Of a DNA stretch of 64,000 nucleotides, positions 32,297 to 41,664 are shown piece by piece. How positions within the stretch are numbered: position 1 is the stretch's first letter; the number at the start of each line of letters is the position of its first letter. The notes beneath the pieces are model-generated. The model was not told the origin of the DNA. It did not search any database and saw only the letters and a list, made by a program, of their open reading frames with translations. The stretch is from Casp-actino8 sp044358015 (GTDB lineage Bacteria; Actinomycetota; Acidimicrobiia; Acidimicrobiales; Ilumatobacteraceae): contig JBIKOO010000002.1 of the NCBI GenBank assembly GCA_044358015.1, positions 47,744 through 111,743 on the forward strand, written 5' to 3'. A program made the translations under genes and the position numbers.

Positions 32297-33883
32297 TCAG
32301 CACTCGAGTTCACCATCGGGTGCTTGTAAGTCAATGAGGTAACTGTCGACTGCATCGATGACGCAACTATTGACGCCGTAACCAGTGTGTTGATCGGCGG
32401 TCACCACGATTAAGCGACCTTGTTCAAGTGCTTTGACCATATTGCGCGTGCTGGCAAGTGGCGTGGCGGCATCGCCAGTTGTGCCGATCACAACAATGGG
32501 TCCCGCACCTTTACCAGTGATCTTGATGCGTGGGTCGAGTGCTTTGGGCCAGAACACACACGTGTAATCGCCCGTTGTTCCGGGAGAAAAACGTGGAGCG
32601 TTTGCTTGATACTGCGGCACTAACTCGTCGGCCTCTTCAACAGTCATACGATCGGGACTATCGGCGCACAAAATATTGAGGAATGCTTCAAGTTCGTTGC
32701 CGTAAGTACCGTCGGTTTGACGCTGGAAGTATTCGTCGTAGAGCGATAACAAATCGGTGCCATCGCCGGCTTGTGCCAACGCCAACGCGTCTTCGAGATA
32801 CGACCAATATGAATCGGAATACATTGCTTGTGCAACTGCAGTAAGTGCCATGCCACGCGTCAAGTCGGGTCGGCCACTTGATGTTGAGATGGGATTCTCA
32901 TCAAGTTGTTCCATCAGATCATCGAATGCACCTTCGGCATTGCCGTCATTATTGAAGGCACAACTCGAATTGGCCGAGCAACTGGCTAGGAAAGTGGCGA
33001 TTGATTCTTCAAAGCCCTTATTTTGTTGCAGTGTTCCAACAAGGTCATCGGCATTCGGATCAGAGGCACCGTCTAAAACTGCTGCGCGAACTGTTTCAGG
33101 AAACATTGTGGTCCAGGTGGCGCCAAGTTCACTTCCGTACGAAAATCCGAAGTAACTAATTTGGTCTTCGCCAAGTGCCCGACGAATCATGTCCATATCG
33201 CGAGCCACATTATTGGTTCCAACGTATGGAAGAAGATTACCGTTGTTATCAAAACAAGTCTGAGTGAATTCTTCAGAGGAGGCCACGATGGCGGCGCGTT
33301 CTTGATCGGTATCGGGGGTCATATCACCCGAAGCGAAGAAGCGGTCATAGTCGTCGGTGCAATCAATTGCTGGAATTGAATTTCCGGTGCCGCGTGGGTC
33401 CCAACCAATGATGTCAAAGGAACTCAAAATCGCTGGCGAATAAATGTTGTCGGCGGCTTCGGCCAAATATGAGCCACCAAAGCCTGGGCCGCCAGGGTTC
33501 ACCAGTAATGAACCAATGCGAGCATTGTCATCGGTCGCCTCATGCTTGACGATATAGAGCGCAGTGGTGTCTGAATTGACATCGTCGTAGTTGATTGGAA
33601 CATCGATGTAGCCACATTGAAGACCAGAACCACATGAGTCCCAGGAGATCGTTGGAGTTGCGAAGTCTGATGTTGAGTAGGTCGTGTTTGAGCCAACACT
33701 TGAAGTGTCGGGTGAATCAGTTGTCGGTGCATCAGAAGTAGCGGTGCCCTCGTCAACAGTGTCTTGACTGATGACGTCAATACTTGAACTACTGCTACTG
33801 CAGGAGGACGCCGCGAATCCAAAGGCCACAACGATTGCGATGAGGGGAGAAATAGAACGTTTCACGAACTCAGCGTAGGTCAT
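32297..33883 (-). CDS. Secreted alpha/beta hydrolase, tripeptidyl aminopeptidase (TAP) type
   Basis: Lipid-anchored hydrolase of about 528 aa. The signal peptide ends in a lipobox (FAASSC) followed by a Ser-rich spacer. The alpha/beta-hydrolase core shows GSLLVNPGGPG (oxyanion), DIIGWDPRGTGNS and the nucleophile GFSYGSELG; the TAP-like C-terminal domain holds the His in ADQHTGYGVNSC. Such enzymes release tripeptides or act as proline-type peptidases outside the cell. ATG 33881-33883 abuts a 49-bp palindrome. It is a diverged duplicate of the upstream gene. Confidence 0.9.
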   Translation of the reverse strand: MTYAEFVKRSISPLIAIVVAFGFAASSCSSSSSSIDVISQDTVDEGTATSDAPTTDSPDTSSVGSNTTYSTSDFATPTISWDSCGSGLQCGYIDVPINYDDVNSDTTALYIVKHEATDDNARIGSLLVNPGGPGFGGSYLAEAADNIYSPAILSSFDIIGWDPRGTGNSIPAIDCTDDYDRFFASGDMTPDTDQERAAIVASSEEFTQTCFDNNGNLLPYVGTNNVARDMDMIRRALGEDQISYFGFSYGSELGATWTTMFPETVRAAVLDGASDPNADDLVGTLQQNKGFEESIATFLASCSANSSCAFNNDGNAEGAFDDLMEQLDENPISTSSGRPDLTRGMALTAVAQAMYSDSYWSYLEDALALAQAGDGTDLLSLYDEYFQRQTDGTYGNELEAFLNILCADSPDRMTVEEADELVPQYQANAPRFSPGTTGDYTCVFWPKALDPRIKITGKGAGPIVVIGTTGDAATPLASTRNMVKALEQGRLIVVTADQHTGYGVNSCVIDAVDSYLIDLQAPDGELEC

Positions 33884-33930
33884 TCTGGTGCAGGTTTGTT
33901 GCGCAAGGCGCAACGATTATGCACCAGAAT
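33882..33930. repeat. 49-bp dispersed palindromic repeat, copy 2
   Basis: ATTCTGGTGCAGGTTTGTTGCG faces CGCAACGATTATGCACCAGAAT, forming a near-perfect palindrome. On the minus strand it is flanked by GTG and GAC exactly as copy 1 at 23412-23460 is on the plus strand. It overlaps the last codons and stop (33917-33919) of one TAP-like gene and the ATG (33881-33883) of the next. Confidence 0.85.
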
Positions 33931-35407
33931 CACACGTGGTGATGTCTGGTCCGTCGGTGAGGTTGAGGAGATACTCATCGACGATTTCAGTGACGCACGT
34001 GTCGGTGCCATACGTGGTGTGTTGTTCAAGTGGACTAATCACTAACCGAGCTTGACCGAGTGCGGCGACCATGTTGCGGGTGCCTTCTAAAGGAGTGGCG
34101 GCATCGCCGGTACTACCAACGACAACTATTCGATTCTCAGTTTCGGCACCGACAGTTATTCCGCCTTGTGGCTCAACTTGCCAGTTCGCGCAGATCAACA
34201 TCTCTTGAATCCATCCGGGCCAGAGTCTCGGTGCAACGGATGTGAGTTCGTCCGTGAGATCAAATACCAGATCGCTCGTCAGGTTCTGAACTCGATCAAG
34301 ACAAGAGATGCCAAAGTAAGCATCTATCGAATTATCAATTTGCCCGGTGCTATCGCGACCGAAATATTCGTCAAACAAAATCAACAGCGGTTGTCCGTCA
34401 CCAAGATCAGCCGCCGATAGAGCATTCTCAAGTTGGGGCCATTGGTAATCACCGTACAGCGCACCGGCTATACCAGTTTGTGCGACACCCTGATTAGTTA
34501 CGGCCCGACCGTCGTCGTTGGCGATGGGGTTTTGATCAAGAGTAAGAAGGATGCGATCAAATGCGTCTTCAGCTGACTCGCCGACTTTCATGAATGAACA
34601 TTTCGAGGCATCACATTTTGTGAAGAAGGCATTGAGTGAGTCTTCAAATCCGCCGGCCTGCAAAATGAGATCGTCAACATAACCTCTCGTTGGATCAACC
34701 GCCGCGTCAAGAACAGCAGCACGAACCGTTTCGGGGAAAAGTGTCGCCCACGTCGCGCCAAGACTGGTGCCGTAGGAAAAACCCATGTATGAGATTCGTT
34801 CTTCGTTGAGTGCTCGTCGCAATACATCCATATCGCTTGCGGTGTCAATCGTGCTCACATACGGAAGTAAATCAGAACTGCGAGTCATACATGACGAGGC
34901 AAATTCTTGAGCACCAGAAATGAGTTGCTCAGTTTCGGTTGCGTCATCAGGCGATGGGTCTAGTCCGAAGTAGTCGTCCATGCTGTCAACACAATCAATG
35001 CGTGGATCAGACTGGCCGACTCCGCGTGGATCCCAAGCAACAATGTCAAAGCGGTCGATGATCGACGCACTAAAGATTTGATCGGCATAGGCGACGAAAT
35101 CCAAAGCCGCGACTCCTGGTCCTCCTGGGTTGATCAGCAACGTGCCGATGCGCTGTTCTTGAATATTGGCCAAACGTCTTGTGACCGGAAGTATGAATGT
35201 TCCAAGACTTGGGTTGTCGTAATCAAACGGAACTTGAAAACTTGCGCATTCAAGGCCGCCAGCGCAGTCTTCCCATTCCACGCTTGATGACCACTCGCGC
35301 ACAGCGGCAAGCCGTTGCTGATTTGATTCGGTTTCGGTTGAAACACCATCGCTACAAGCGACGGCTGTGACAAGCAGAACAATCCCTAGCCACGCCCGAT
35401 GAACCAT
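33917..35407 (-). CDS. Secreted alpha/beta hydrolase, TAP type (paralogue)
   Basis: A 496-aa lipoprotein (lipobox VTAVAC) with the same architecture as its downstream neighbour: GTLLINPGGPG, DIVAWDPRGVGQS, nucleophile GFSYGTSLG and C-terminal QHTTYGTDTC. Order and spacing indicate tandem duplication followed by divergence. The last four residues (DSGA) and the stop are encoded within the 49-bp palindrome, so the natural C-terminus may have been altered by its insertion. It is divergent from the ABC exporter gene. Confidence 0.9.
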   Translation of the reverse strand: MVHRAWLGIVLLVTAVACSDGVSTETESNQQRLAAVREWSSSVEWEDCAGGLECASFQVPFDYDNPSLGTFILPVTRRLANIQEQRIGTLLINPGGPGVAALDFVAYADQIFSASIIDRFDIVAWDPRGVGQSDPRIDCVDSMDDYFGLDPSPDDATETEQLISGAQEFASSCMTRSSDLLPYVSTIDTASDMDVLRRALNEERISYMGFSYGTSLGATWATLFPETVRAAVLDAAVDPTRGYVDDLILQAGGFEDSLNAFFTKCDASKCSFMKVGESAEDAFDRILLTLDQNPIANDDGRAVTNQGVAQTGIAGALYGDYQWPQLENALSAADLGDGQPLLILFDEYFGRDSTGQIDNSIDAYFGISCLDRVQNLTSDLVFDLTDELTSVAPRLWPGWIQEMLICANWQVEPQGGITVGAETENRIVVVGSTGDAATPLEGTRNMVAALGQARLVISPLEQHTTYGTDTCVTEIVDEYLLNLTDGPDITTCDSGA

Positions 35408-35432
35408 AGGGTCAAAGGTAGCCTGCTCCCTT

Positions 35433-37289
35433 ATGCGTATGGGACCTCACATGATGATGCCAGGAGATGCTGAGGCAGTCAAAGGTCGAAAGATCGACCG
35501 GACATCAATGGCTCGGGTGTGGGTTTTTGCGAGCCCGTACAAGACCGCAATTATCGGTTTCTTACTGTCAATTATTTTTGCCTCAGCGGTTGGTCTTGTT
35601 CCTCCCTTCGTTTTCCGAGCAATCATTGATGACGCGATTCCGTCAGGTAATCGTGGCCGAATCTGGTTCTTGGCAATGTTGGCTGTTGGAGCTGCTTTGT
35701 TTGATGCGTTTTTGGCGATTACCCAACGGTGGTATTCGGCTCGCATCGGTGAAGGCCTCATTTACGATTTGCGAGTCGCATTGTTCAACAAGGTTCAGCG
35801 AATGCCTGTTGCATTCTTTACCCGCACTCAAACCGGATCGCTGATTAGTCGACTCAACAACGATGTTGTCGGCGCGCAGTCGGCCGTCACCTCCACACTT
35901 GGAAGTGTTGTCAGCAATGTTGTCGTTCTGGTGATGACCTTGGGTGCGATGTTCACACTTGAGTGGCGCCTCACACTTTTATCACTCGTTGTTTTGCCGA
36001 TCTTTGTCATCCCAGCCAAGCGCGTTGGACAGAGGTTGCAGATCATCGCTCGTGAACAAATGGATCTCAACGCCCAGATGAATACTCAAATGAACGAACG
36101 CTTCAATGTGTCGGGTGCGCTGCTCGTCAAGTTGTTCGGTCGTCATCAAGGTGAAGTCGATGCCTTTAGTGGGCGAGCTGCCCGCGTTCGAGACATCGGG
36201 ATTCTTTCGGCGCTTTATGGTCGAGTGTTCTTCGTTGCACTCGGTTTAGTGGGTGCTCTAGGTGCAGTTGCCATTTACGGAATCGGCGCACAATTAGTGG
36301 TCTCAGGAAATATCTCAGACGGAACCTTGGTCGCACTGGCGACGTTGGTGGGTCGGGTGTATCAGCCTTTGACTGGACTCACCAATGCTCGTGTTGATCT
36401 ATTGACGTCGTTCGTCAGTTTTGATCGTGTCTTTGAAATACTTGACGCGCCCGTGTCAATTGTCGATAAGCCGGGTGCCATCGATCTTGTCAATCCGCGT
36501 GGGCGCATTGAATTTGATCACGTGACTTTCCGTTACCCACCGGCTCGTGAAGTTTCGGTTCCTTCGTTGGAAATGCCCGGTGCTCCATCGGGTGACCCCG
36601 ATGTTGATGTCTTGCACGACATCTCACTAGTCATTGAACCTGGCGAAACAATTGCGATTGTTGGCTCATCGGGTTCGGGTAAGAGCACGCTTGCATCGTT
36701 GTTGCCACGACTGTATGACGTCACCGCGGGTTCGCTCAAGATTGACGGACATGATGTGCGCGACTTGACGGGCACATCGTTGCGTTCAGCAATTGGTGTT
36801 GTCTCACAAGATCCGCATCTTTTTCACGAGAGCATGGAATCAAACTTGCGTTATGCCAAGCCCGATGCCACAACCGAAGAAATTGAAGAATCATGTCGGG
36901 CCGCGCGAATTTACGACACCATTGCTGCCTTGCCCGATGGTTTTGCAACCATCGTTGGCGATCGTGGTTACCGCATGTCGGGTGGCGAAAAGCAACGTCT
37001 TGCGATTGCTCGTTTGTTGCTGAAAGATCCAGCGATGATGATTCTTGATGAAGCGACCAGTCATTTAGATAATGAAAATGAAGCCTTGGTTCAAGATGCG
37101 CTTGATGATGCACTCAAAGGTCGAACTGCCATTGTGATTGCTCACCGTTTATCAACGATTCGTGATGCTTCGCGAATTGTCGTGATCAACGATGGTCGTA
37201 TTGTTGAGCAAGGAACGCATGACGAATTGATGTCACGCGATGGCGCATATGCGCGTCAAGTGCGTGCAGGCGAAACTGTTCTTGACTAG
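35433..37289 (+). CDS. ABC exporter, fused membrane and ATPase domains
   Basis: ABCB-type half-transporter of 618 aa. About six membrane helices span residues 35-320, including RMPVAFFTRTQTGSLISRLNND of the intracellular coupling loop. The nucleotide-binding domain has Walker A GSSGSGKST, Q-loop VVSQDPHLF, signature MSGGEKQRLAIARLLL, Walker B MMILDEATS and H-loop IVIAHRLSTI. It works as a homo- or heterodimer exporting lipids, drugs or peptides; substrate is unknown. The stop overlaps the end of the convergent amidohydrolase gene by four bases. Confidence 0.93.
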   Translation: MRMGPHMMMPGDAEAVKGRKIDRTSMARVWVFASPYKTAIIGFLLSIIFASAVGLVPPFVFRAIIDDAIPSGNRGRIWFLAMLAVGAALFDAFLAITQRWYSARIGEGLIYDLRVALFNKVQRMPVAFFTRTQTGSLISRLNNDVVGAQSAVTSTLGSVVSNVVVLVMTLGAMFTLEWRLTLLSLVVLPIFVIPAKRVGQRLQIIAREQMDLNAQMNTQMNERFNVSGALLVKLFGRHQGEVDAFSGRAARVRDIGILSALYGRVFFVALGLVGALGAVAIYGIGAQLVVSGNISDGTLVALATLVGRVYQPLTGLTNARVDLLTSFVSFDRVFEILDAPVSIVDKPGAIDLVNPRGRIEFDHVTFRYPPAREVSVPSLEMPGAPSGDPDVDVLHDISLVIEPGETIAIVGSSGSGKSTLASLLPRLYDVTAGSLKIDGHDVRDLTGTSLRSAIGVVSQDPHLFHESMESNLRYAKPDATTEEIEESCRAARIYDTIAALPDGFATIVGDRGYRMSGGEKQRLAIARLLLKDPAMMILDEATSHLDNENEALVQDALDDALKGRTAIVIAHRLSTIRDASRIVVINDGRIVEQGTHDELMSRDGAYARQVRAGETVLD

Positions 37290-39043
37290 CGACGTGATTG
37301 TGCGCCACGGATCAATGATCCGTTGAGTGCTCCAGTATGTTCGCCATCGACGAATGAAACGATGCCATTTTTGATGGTGTAGCGATATCCGGTCGCCGTT
37401 TGCATCAATCGGCGACCGCCTGCAGGCAGGTCGTGAACGATTCGCGGTGGGGGAGTTCCAAGCACCGACATATCAATCACGTTGATGTCAGCTTTATAGC
37501 CAGGGGCAATGACGCCACGATCAAGTAACCCGACATGATGTGCAGTTCGTTGGGTGATGTGGTTGACCATAAATTCAAGAGGCAACTTCTCACCACGGGT
37601 GCGATCCTTTGACCACAATGCCAACGCAGTAGTTGTAGCGCTGCCATCACTGATCGCGCCACAGTGTGCGCCGGCGTCACTGAGACCAATGACGGCGTTC
37701 TTGCGCAACAACATTTCGCGCACATCATCAAGATTGCCATGAGCAAAGTTAAACAACGGCATGTACAACAAGCGATTGCCGTCGTCTTCGGTCAGTAGAT
37801 CAATGACGAACTCAACAACACCGCGACCTTGCGCAGCGGCCCGAGCAGCGACTGAGTCTTCGGGCGCGGGTTCGTAGTTGACTGGATTCTCCATCGGGTA
37901 CAACTTGTGGAATCCACCAAACATTTCGCTGGCCATACCTTCAATGCGTGCAAGTGCAACGGCGTGTTCGGTAACGATGCGCGCCTTACGTTCGGGATCA
38001 CGAAGCGCCAACACAATTTCGTTGAGTGGACGTCCGGCAATCTCCACAAAGCTCGGGCATGGCAACAACGGATTCACAGTGGCGGTGAGTCCTTGCAAGA
38101 CTCCGATGGGTCGCACTGCAACTTGTGTCGACAAGGGCAAACCCTGAGCGACACCCGTGTCAACCCATGCACCAACCTCACGCCAACGGTCGGGAAGCGG
38201 TTCGGGTTGCTGCACGGTCATGCTGAGTGGACGGCCAGTGGCGCGGGCCATGGCTTCCATCAACTTCATTTCTTCAACTGCAAAGTCGGTGTCAGCAGAC
38301 AGATACGCGTCAGAAATGAGCTGTACGACACCGCTACCAGTTTCAGCCATCGCTGAAACCAGAGCAAGAAGCTCATCGGCCGACGAAAAACGCGTGCCAA
38401 GCGGAGCCCCCGCCTTGGTGCGATGGACGTACGTACGACTTGTGGTGAAGCCGAGCGCGCCAGCCTGCATACCTTCGCGGACCATCAGTGCCATGCGGGC
38501 CAACTCGTCGACAGTCGGTGCTTCAAGTGGATCTGCACCCCGCTCGCCCATGACGTACGCGCGTAACGGTGCGTGGGCTACTTGGGTGGCGACATCAATC
38601 GCGTATTCGCGACGATCGAGCGCATTCATGTAGTCGGGGAAGGTTTCCCAGTCCCATGCCAATCCTTCGGCCAAGGCGGTGCCCGGAATGTCTTCGACAC
38701 CCTCAAGCATGCCGATGAGCCAGGCGTGCTGCTCGGGGGTCGGTCGAGCGGGGGCGAAACCGACACCACAGTTACCCATCACGATTGAGGTGACTCCATG
38801 GATACTTGATGGGGCCAAAATGGGGTCCCAGGTGGCCTGACCATCGAAGTGGGTATGGATATCGACGAAACCGGGGGTCACGGTCAGACCGTCAGCATCA
38901 ATTTCGCGGGTGCCAGTGCCAGATAGGCGAGGGCCGACTTCGGTAATGACACCGTCGCTCACGGCAACATCGGCGATTCGGGCCGGAGCTCCGGTGCCGT
39001 CAACAAGGGATGCATTGCGGATCACTAGATCATGAGCGCTCAT
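37286..39043 (-). CDS. Amidohydrolase, N-acyl-D-amino-acid deacylase family
   Basis: A 585-aa metal-dependent amidohydrolase. The N-terminal beta-sandwich strand DLVIRNASLVDGTGAP precedes the metal motif VDIHTHFDGQATWDP. SIVMGNCGVGFAP holds the family cysteine ligand, and GLSDAGAHCG supplies the late Asp. The C-terminal ITQRTAHHVGLLDRGVIAPG is a standard composite-domain block. D-aminoacylases release D-amino acids from N-acyl forms; related enzymes act on other amides, so substrate is tentative. ATG 39041-39043 is chosen over an upstream GTG. Confidence 0.9.
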   Translation of the reverse strand: MSAHDLVIRNASLVDGTGAPARIADVAVSDGVITEVGPRLSGTGTREIDADGLTVTPGFVDIHTHFDGQATWDPILAPSSIHGVTSIVMGNCGVGFAPARPTPEQHAWLIGMLEGVEDIPGTALAEGLAWDWETFPDYMNALDRREYAIDVATQVAHAPLRAYVMGERGADPLEAPTVDELARMALMVREGMQAGALGFTTSRTYVHRTKAGAPLGTRFSSADELLALVSAMAETGSGVVQLISDAYLSADTDFAVEEMKLMEAMARATGRPLSMTVQQPEPLPDRWREVGAWVDTGVAQGLPLSTQVAVRPIGVLQGLTATVNPLLPCPSFVEIAGRPLNEIVLALRDPERKARIVTEHAVALARIEGMASEMFGGFHKLYPMENPVNYEPAPEDSVAARAAAQGRGVVEFVIDLLTEDDGNRLLYMPLFNFAHGNLDDVREMLLRKNAVIGLSDAGAHCGAISDGSATTTALALWSKDRTRGEKLPLEFMVNHITQRTAHHVGLLDRGVIAPGYKADINVIDMSVLGTPPPRIVHDLPAGGRRLMQTATGYRYTIKNGIVSFVDGEHTGALNGSLIRGAQSRR

Positions 39044-39085
39044 CTCGCCATTGTGCCACACCACTCCAGTGAGATCGTCGTGGAG

Positions 39086-39135
39086 TTTCTGGTGGCAGGA
39101 ATGGTCGGAAAACCGACCATTCCTGCCACCAGAAA
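39086..39135. repeat. Perfect 50-bp palindrome upstream of dnaK
   Basis: Two 23-base arms, TTTCTGGTGGCAGGAATGGTCGG and its exact complement, flank AAAA. It lies in the divergent region between the amidohydrolase and dnaK. The arm ends (TTCTGGTG-GCAGG) resemble the ends of the 49-bp palindrome family at 23412 and 33882, but the interiors differ. Confidence 0.88.
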
Positions 39136-39144
39136 AACGAAGTA

Positions 39145-39165
39145 CTTAAGTCACTTTGACTCAGG
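39145..39165. promoter_or_regulatory. HAIR-like operator for HspR
   Basis: CTTAAGT-N7-ACTCAGG matches the HspR-associated inverted repeat CTTGAGT-N7-ACTCAAG at 12 of 14 arm positions. It is 112 bases upstream of the dnaK ATG, and hspR is in the same operon, so autoregulated repression of dnaK-grpE-dnaJ-hspR is the expected circuit. TTGACT at 39156-39161 overlaps it and could be a -35 box. Confidence 0.75.
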
Positions 39166-39276
39166 ATTGATACCTTCGGAGTTGCAAGTCGACGAGTCGC
39201 GGGCTAACTTGACACATGGCGACGCAACATTCGTCATTCACCCCCCAATACAGAACATCCTCGAAAGGCAAACATC

Positions 39277-41118
39277 ATGGCTAAGGCAGTCGGAATCGAC
39301 CTCGGTACCACGAACTCAGTTGTTTCAGTCCTTGAAGCTGGCGAACCAGTCGTCATCCCCAACTCAGAAGGTTCACGCACGACCCCCTCAGTGGTCGCCT
39401 TCTCGAAGGCCGGCGAAGTTCTCGTTGGCGAAGTGGCTAAGCGTCAGGCCATCACCAACCCCGATCGCACCTTCCGTTCGGTGAAGCGCCACATGGGCAC
39501 CAACTGGCGCAGCGAAGACATTGACGGCAAGCAGTACTCGCCCCAAGAAATCAGTGCCCGTACCTTGATGAAGCTCAAGCGTGACGCCGAGGCCTACTTG
39601 GGCGACACCGTGACCCAGGCGGTCATCACTGTGCCTGCATACTTCGACGACGCGCAGCGTACGGCCACCAAAGAGGCCGGTCAGATCGCTGGTCTTGAAG
39701 TTCTCCGCATTATCAACGAACCAACCGCAGCAGCGTTGGCGTACGGCCTTGACAAGAGCGATGAAGACGAAACCATTTTGGTATTCGACCTCGGTGGCGG
39801 AACCTTCGACGTGTCGGTTCTCGAAATTGGCGACGGTGTGTTCGAAGTGAAGAGCACCCACGGCGACACCGTTCTTGGTGGAGACGACTGGGATCAGCGC
39901 GTCATTGACTGGTTGGTCAATCAATTCAAGTCCGCACACGGTGTCGATCTTGCGAACGATCGCATGGCAACACAGCGTCTGAAGGAAGCTGCTGAAAAAG
40001 CCAAGATTGAACTCAGCCAAGTTCAGCAGACCCAAATCAACTTGCCTTTCATCACCGCAACACCAGAAGGCCCGTTGCACCTTGATGAAACTCTCACCCG
40101 TGCCAAGTTCCAAGAAATGACAGCCGACCTCATTGAGCGTTGCCGCATTCCTTTCGAACAGGCCATTAAAGATGCCGGTCTCACCAAGGGACAGATTCAT
40201 CACGTGATCATGGTGGGTGGATCAACTCGTATGCCCGCAGTGCAAGACCTCGTCATGTCACTCACCGGCAAAGAGCCCAACAAGACTGTGAACCCTGACG
40301 AGGTTGTTGCGATTGGTGCAGCAGTTCAAGCTGGTGTGTTGAAGGGCGATGTCAAAGATGTGTTGTTGCTTGACGTCACACCGTTGTCACTCGGTATCGA
40401 AACCAAGGGTGGCGTGATGACCAAGCTCATCGAACGCAACACCACAATCCCCACGAAGCGCACTGAAGTTTTCACGACGGCCGAAGATATGCAGCCGTCA
40501 GTAGAAATTCATGTGATCCAGGGTGAGCGTGAAATGGCCTCGTTCAACAAGACCCTCGGCAAGTTCCAGTTGGTCGACCTTCCACCTGCACCTCGCGGTG
40601 TGCCACAGATTGAAGTGACATTCGATATTGACGCCAACGGCATCGTGCATGTGAGTGCCAAAGATCGTGCGACCAATAAAGAACAGTCGATGACCATTAG
40701 CGGCCAGTCAACGTTGTCAAAAGACGACATCAACCAAATGGTGAAGGATGCTGAAGCTCACGCTGAAGAAGATCGTCAGCGTCGTGAAGAAGCAGAAATT
40801 CGTAATAACGCCGACTCGTTGGTGTACCAGACCGAAAAAGTCCTGCGCGAACAAGGCGACAAAGTCACCGCCGAAGAAAAAGCCGCTGTTGAAGAACCGC
40901 TCGCGGCATTGAAGATTGCTTTAGAAGGCAACGACAATGCATCAATCAAGGCAGCAACAGAAGCCTTAATGTCGGCAAGCCAAGCATTTAGTCAGAAGTT
41001 GTACGAGACAGCAGCTCGTGATTCGAATGCTGCTGGCACATCAGCTTCAGGCCAGGCTGCTGGTGGAACGAACGATGACGAAATTGTTGACGCTGAAATC
41101 GTCGACGGCGACGCCTGA
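39277..41118 (+). CDS. dnaK: Chaperone DnaK (Hsp70)
   Basis: ATP-dependent Hsp70 of 613 aa. The ATPase domain begins AVGIDLGTTNSVVSVLEAGEP and includes VFDLGGGTFDVSVLEIGDGVFEV and HVIMVGGSTRMPAVQ; the linker VLLLDVTPLSLGIET leads to the substrate-binding domain and helical lid, ending in an acidic tail DDEIVDAEIVDGDA. Length and ending are normal for actinobacteria. A CGAAAGG sequence precedes the ATG. First gene of the heat-shock operon, behind a HAIR-like operator. Confidence 0.99.
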   Translation: MAKAVGIDLGTTNSVVSVLEAGEPVVIPNSEGSRTTPSVVAFSKAGEVLVGEVAKRQAITNPDRTFRSVKRHMGTNWRSEDIDGKQYSPQEISARTLMKLKRDAEAYLGDTVTQAVITVPAYFDDAQRTATKEAGQIAGLEVLRIINEPTAAALAYGLDKSDEDETILVFDLGGGTFDVSVLEIGDGVFEVKSTHGDTVLGGDDWDQRVIDWLVNQFKSAHGVDLANDRMATQRLKEAAEKAKIELSQVQQTQINLPFITATPEGPLHLDETLTRAKFQEMTADLIERCRIPFEQAIKDAGLTKGQIHHVIMVGGSTRMPAVQDLVMSLTGKEPNKTVNPDEVVAIGAAVQAGVLKGDVKDVLLLDVTPLSLGIETKGGVMTKLIERNTTIPTKRTEVFTTAEDMQPSVEIHVIQGEREMASFNKTLGKFQLVDLPPAPRGVPQIEVTFDIDANGIVHVSAKDRATNKEQSMTISGQSTLSKDDINQMVKDAEAHAEEDRQRREEAEIRNNADSLVYQTEKVLREQGDKVTAEEKAAVEEPLAALKIALEGNDNASIKAATEALMSASQAFSQKLYETAARDSNAAGTSASGQAAGGTNDDEIVDAEIVDGDA

Positions 41119-41126
41119 GATTTGCG

Positions 41127-41642
41127 ATGACAAACGAACCAGATGACGTTGTTGCTGAACCAACAACCGAAATCGAAGATGCGGTGGCGGTTGAAGAAGC
41201 CGAAGCCGCAATTGAGCATGACGTCGAGGCGCTACTCACTGAACGAGATTCGTTCCGTGAGATAGCGCAACGACTACAAGCCGATTTCGAGAATTATCGC
41301 AAGCGTGTTGCAACGCAAACTGCTGATGACATTGATCGGGCAACTGGTCGAATTGCTGAATCATTGTTGCCAGTGCTTGATGCTTGCGAAGCGGCTTTTG
41401 TTGCCCACCCCGCCGAAATTGAACCGCTTTTCAATCTGTTGCTCACAGAGTTGAAGAAGCAGGGGCTTGAAGCACTTGATCTCAGCGGACAAACTTTTGA
41501 TCCAGCCAAAGCTGATGCAGTGATTCACGAAGAAGGTGAAGGAGACGGCAGTGGCAACCCCGTCGTTTCTGATGTTCTTCGAACTGGCTACACATGGAAG
41601 GGGCGCGTCTTGCGCCCGGCCATGGTTAAAGTTCGCGGCTAG
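41127..41642 (+). CDS. grpE: Nucleotide exchange factor GrpE
   Basis: A 171-aa DnaK co-chaperone promoting ADP release. The acidic N-terminus (residues 1-30) leads into a long helix with RLQADFENYRKRV, and the C-terminal beta domain ends GDGSGNPVVSDVLRTGYTWKGRVLRPAMVKV, the family signature. It starts eight bases after dnaK and is followed by dnaJ. Confidence 0.97.
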   Translation: MTNEPDDVVAEPTTEIEDAVAVEEAEAAIEHDVEALLTERDSFREIAQRLQADFENYRKRVATQTADDIDRATGRIAESLLPVLDACEAAFVAHPAEIEPLFNLLLTELKKQGLEALDLSGQTFDPAKADAVIHEEGEGDGSGNPVVSDVLRTGYTWKGRVLRPAMVKVRG

Positions 41643-41664
41643 TTACGCAACGAGGAGGTGAGTC

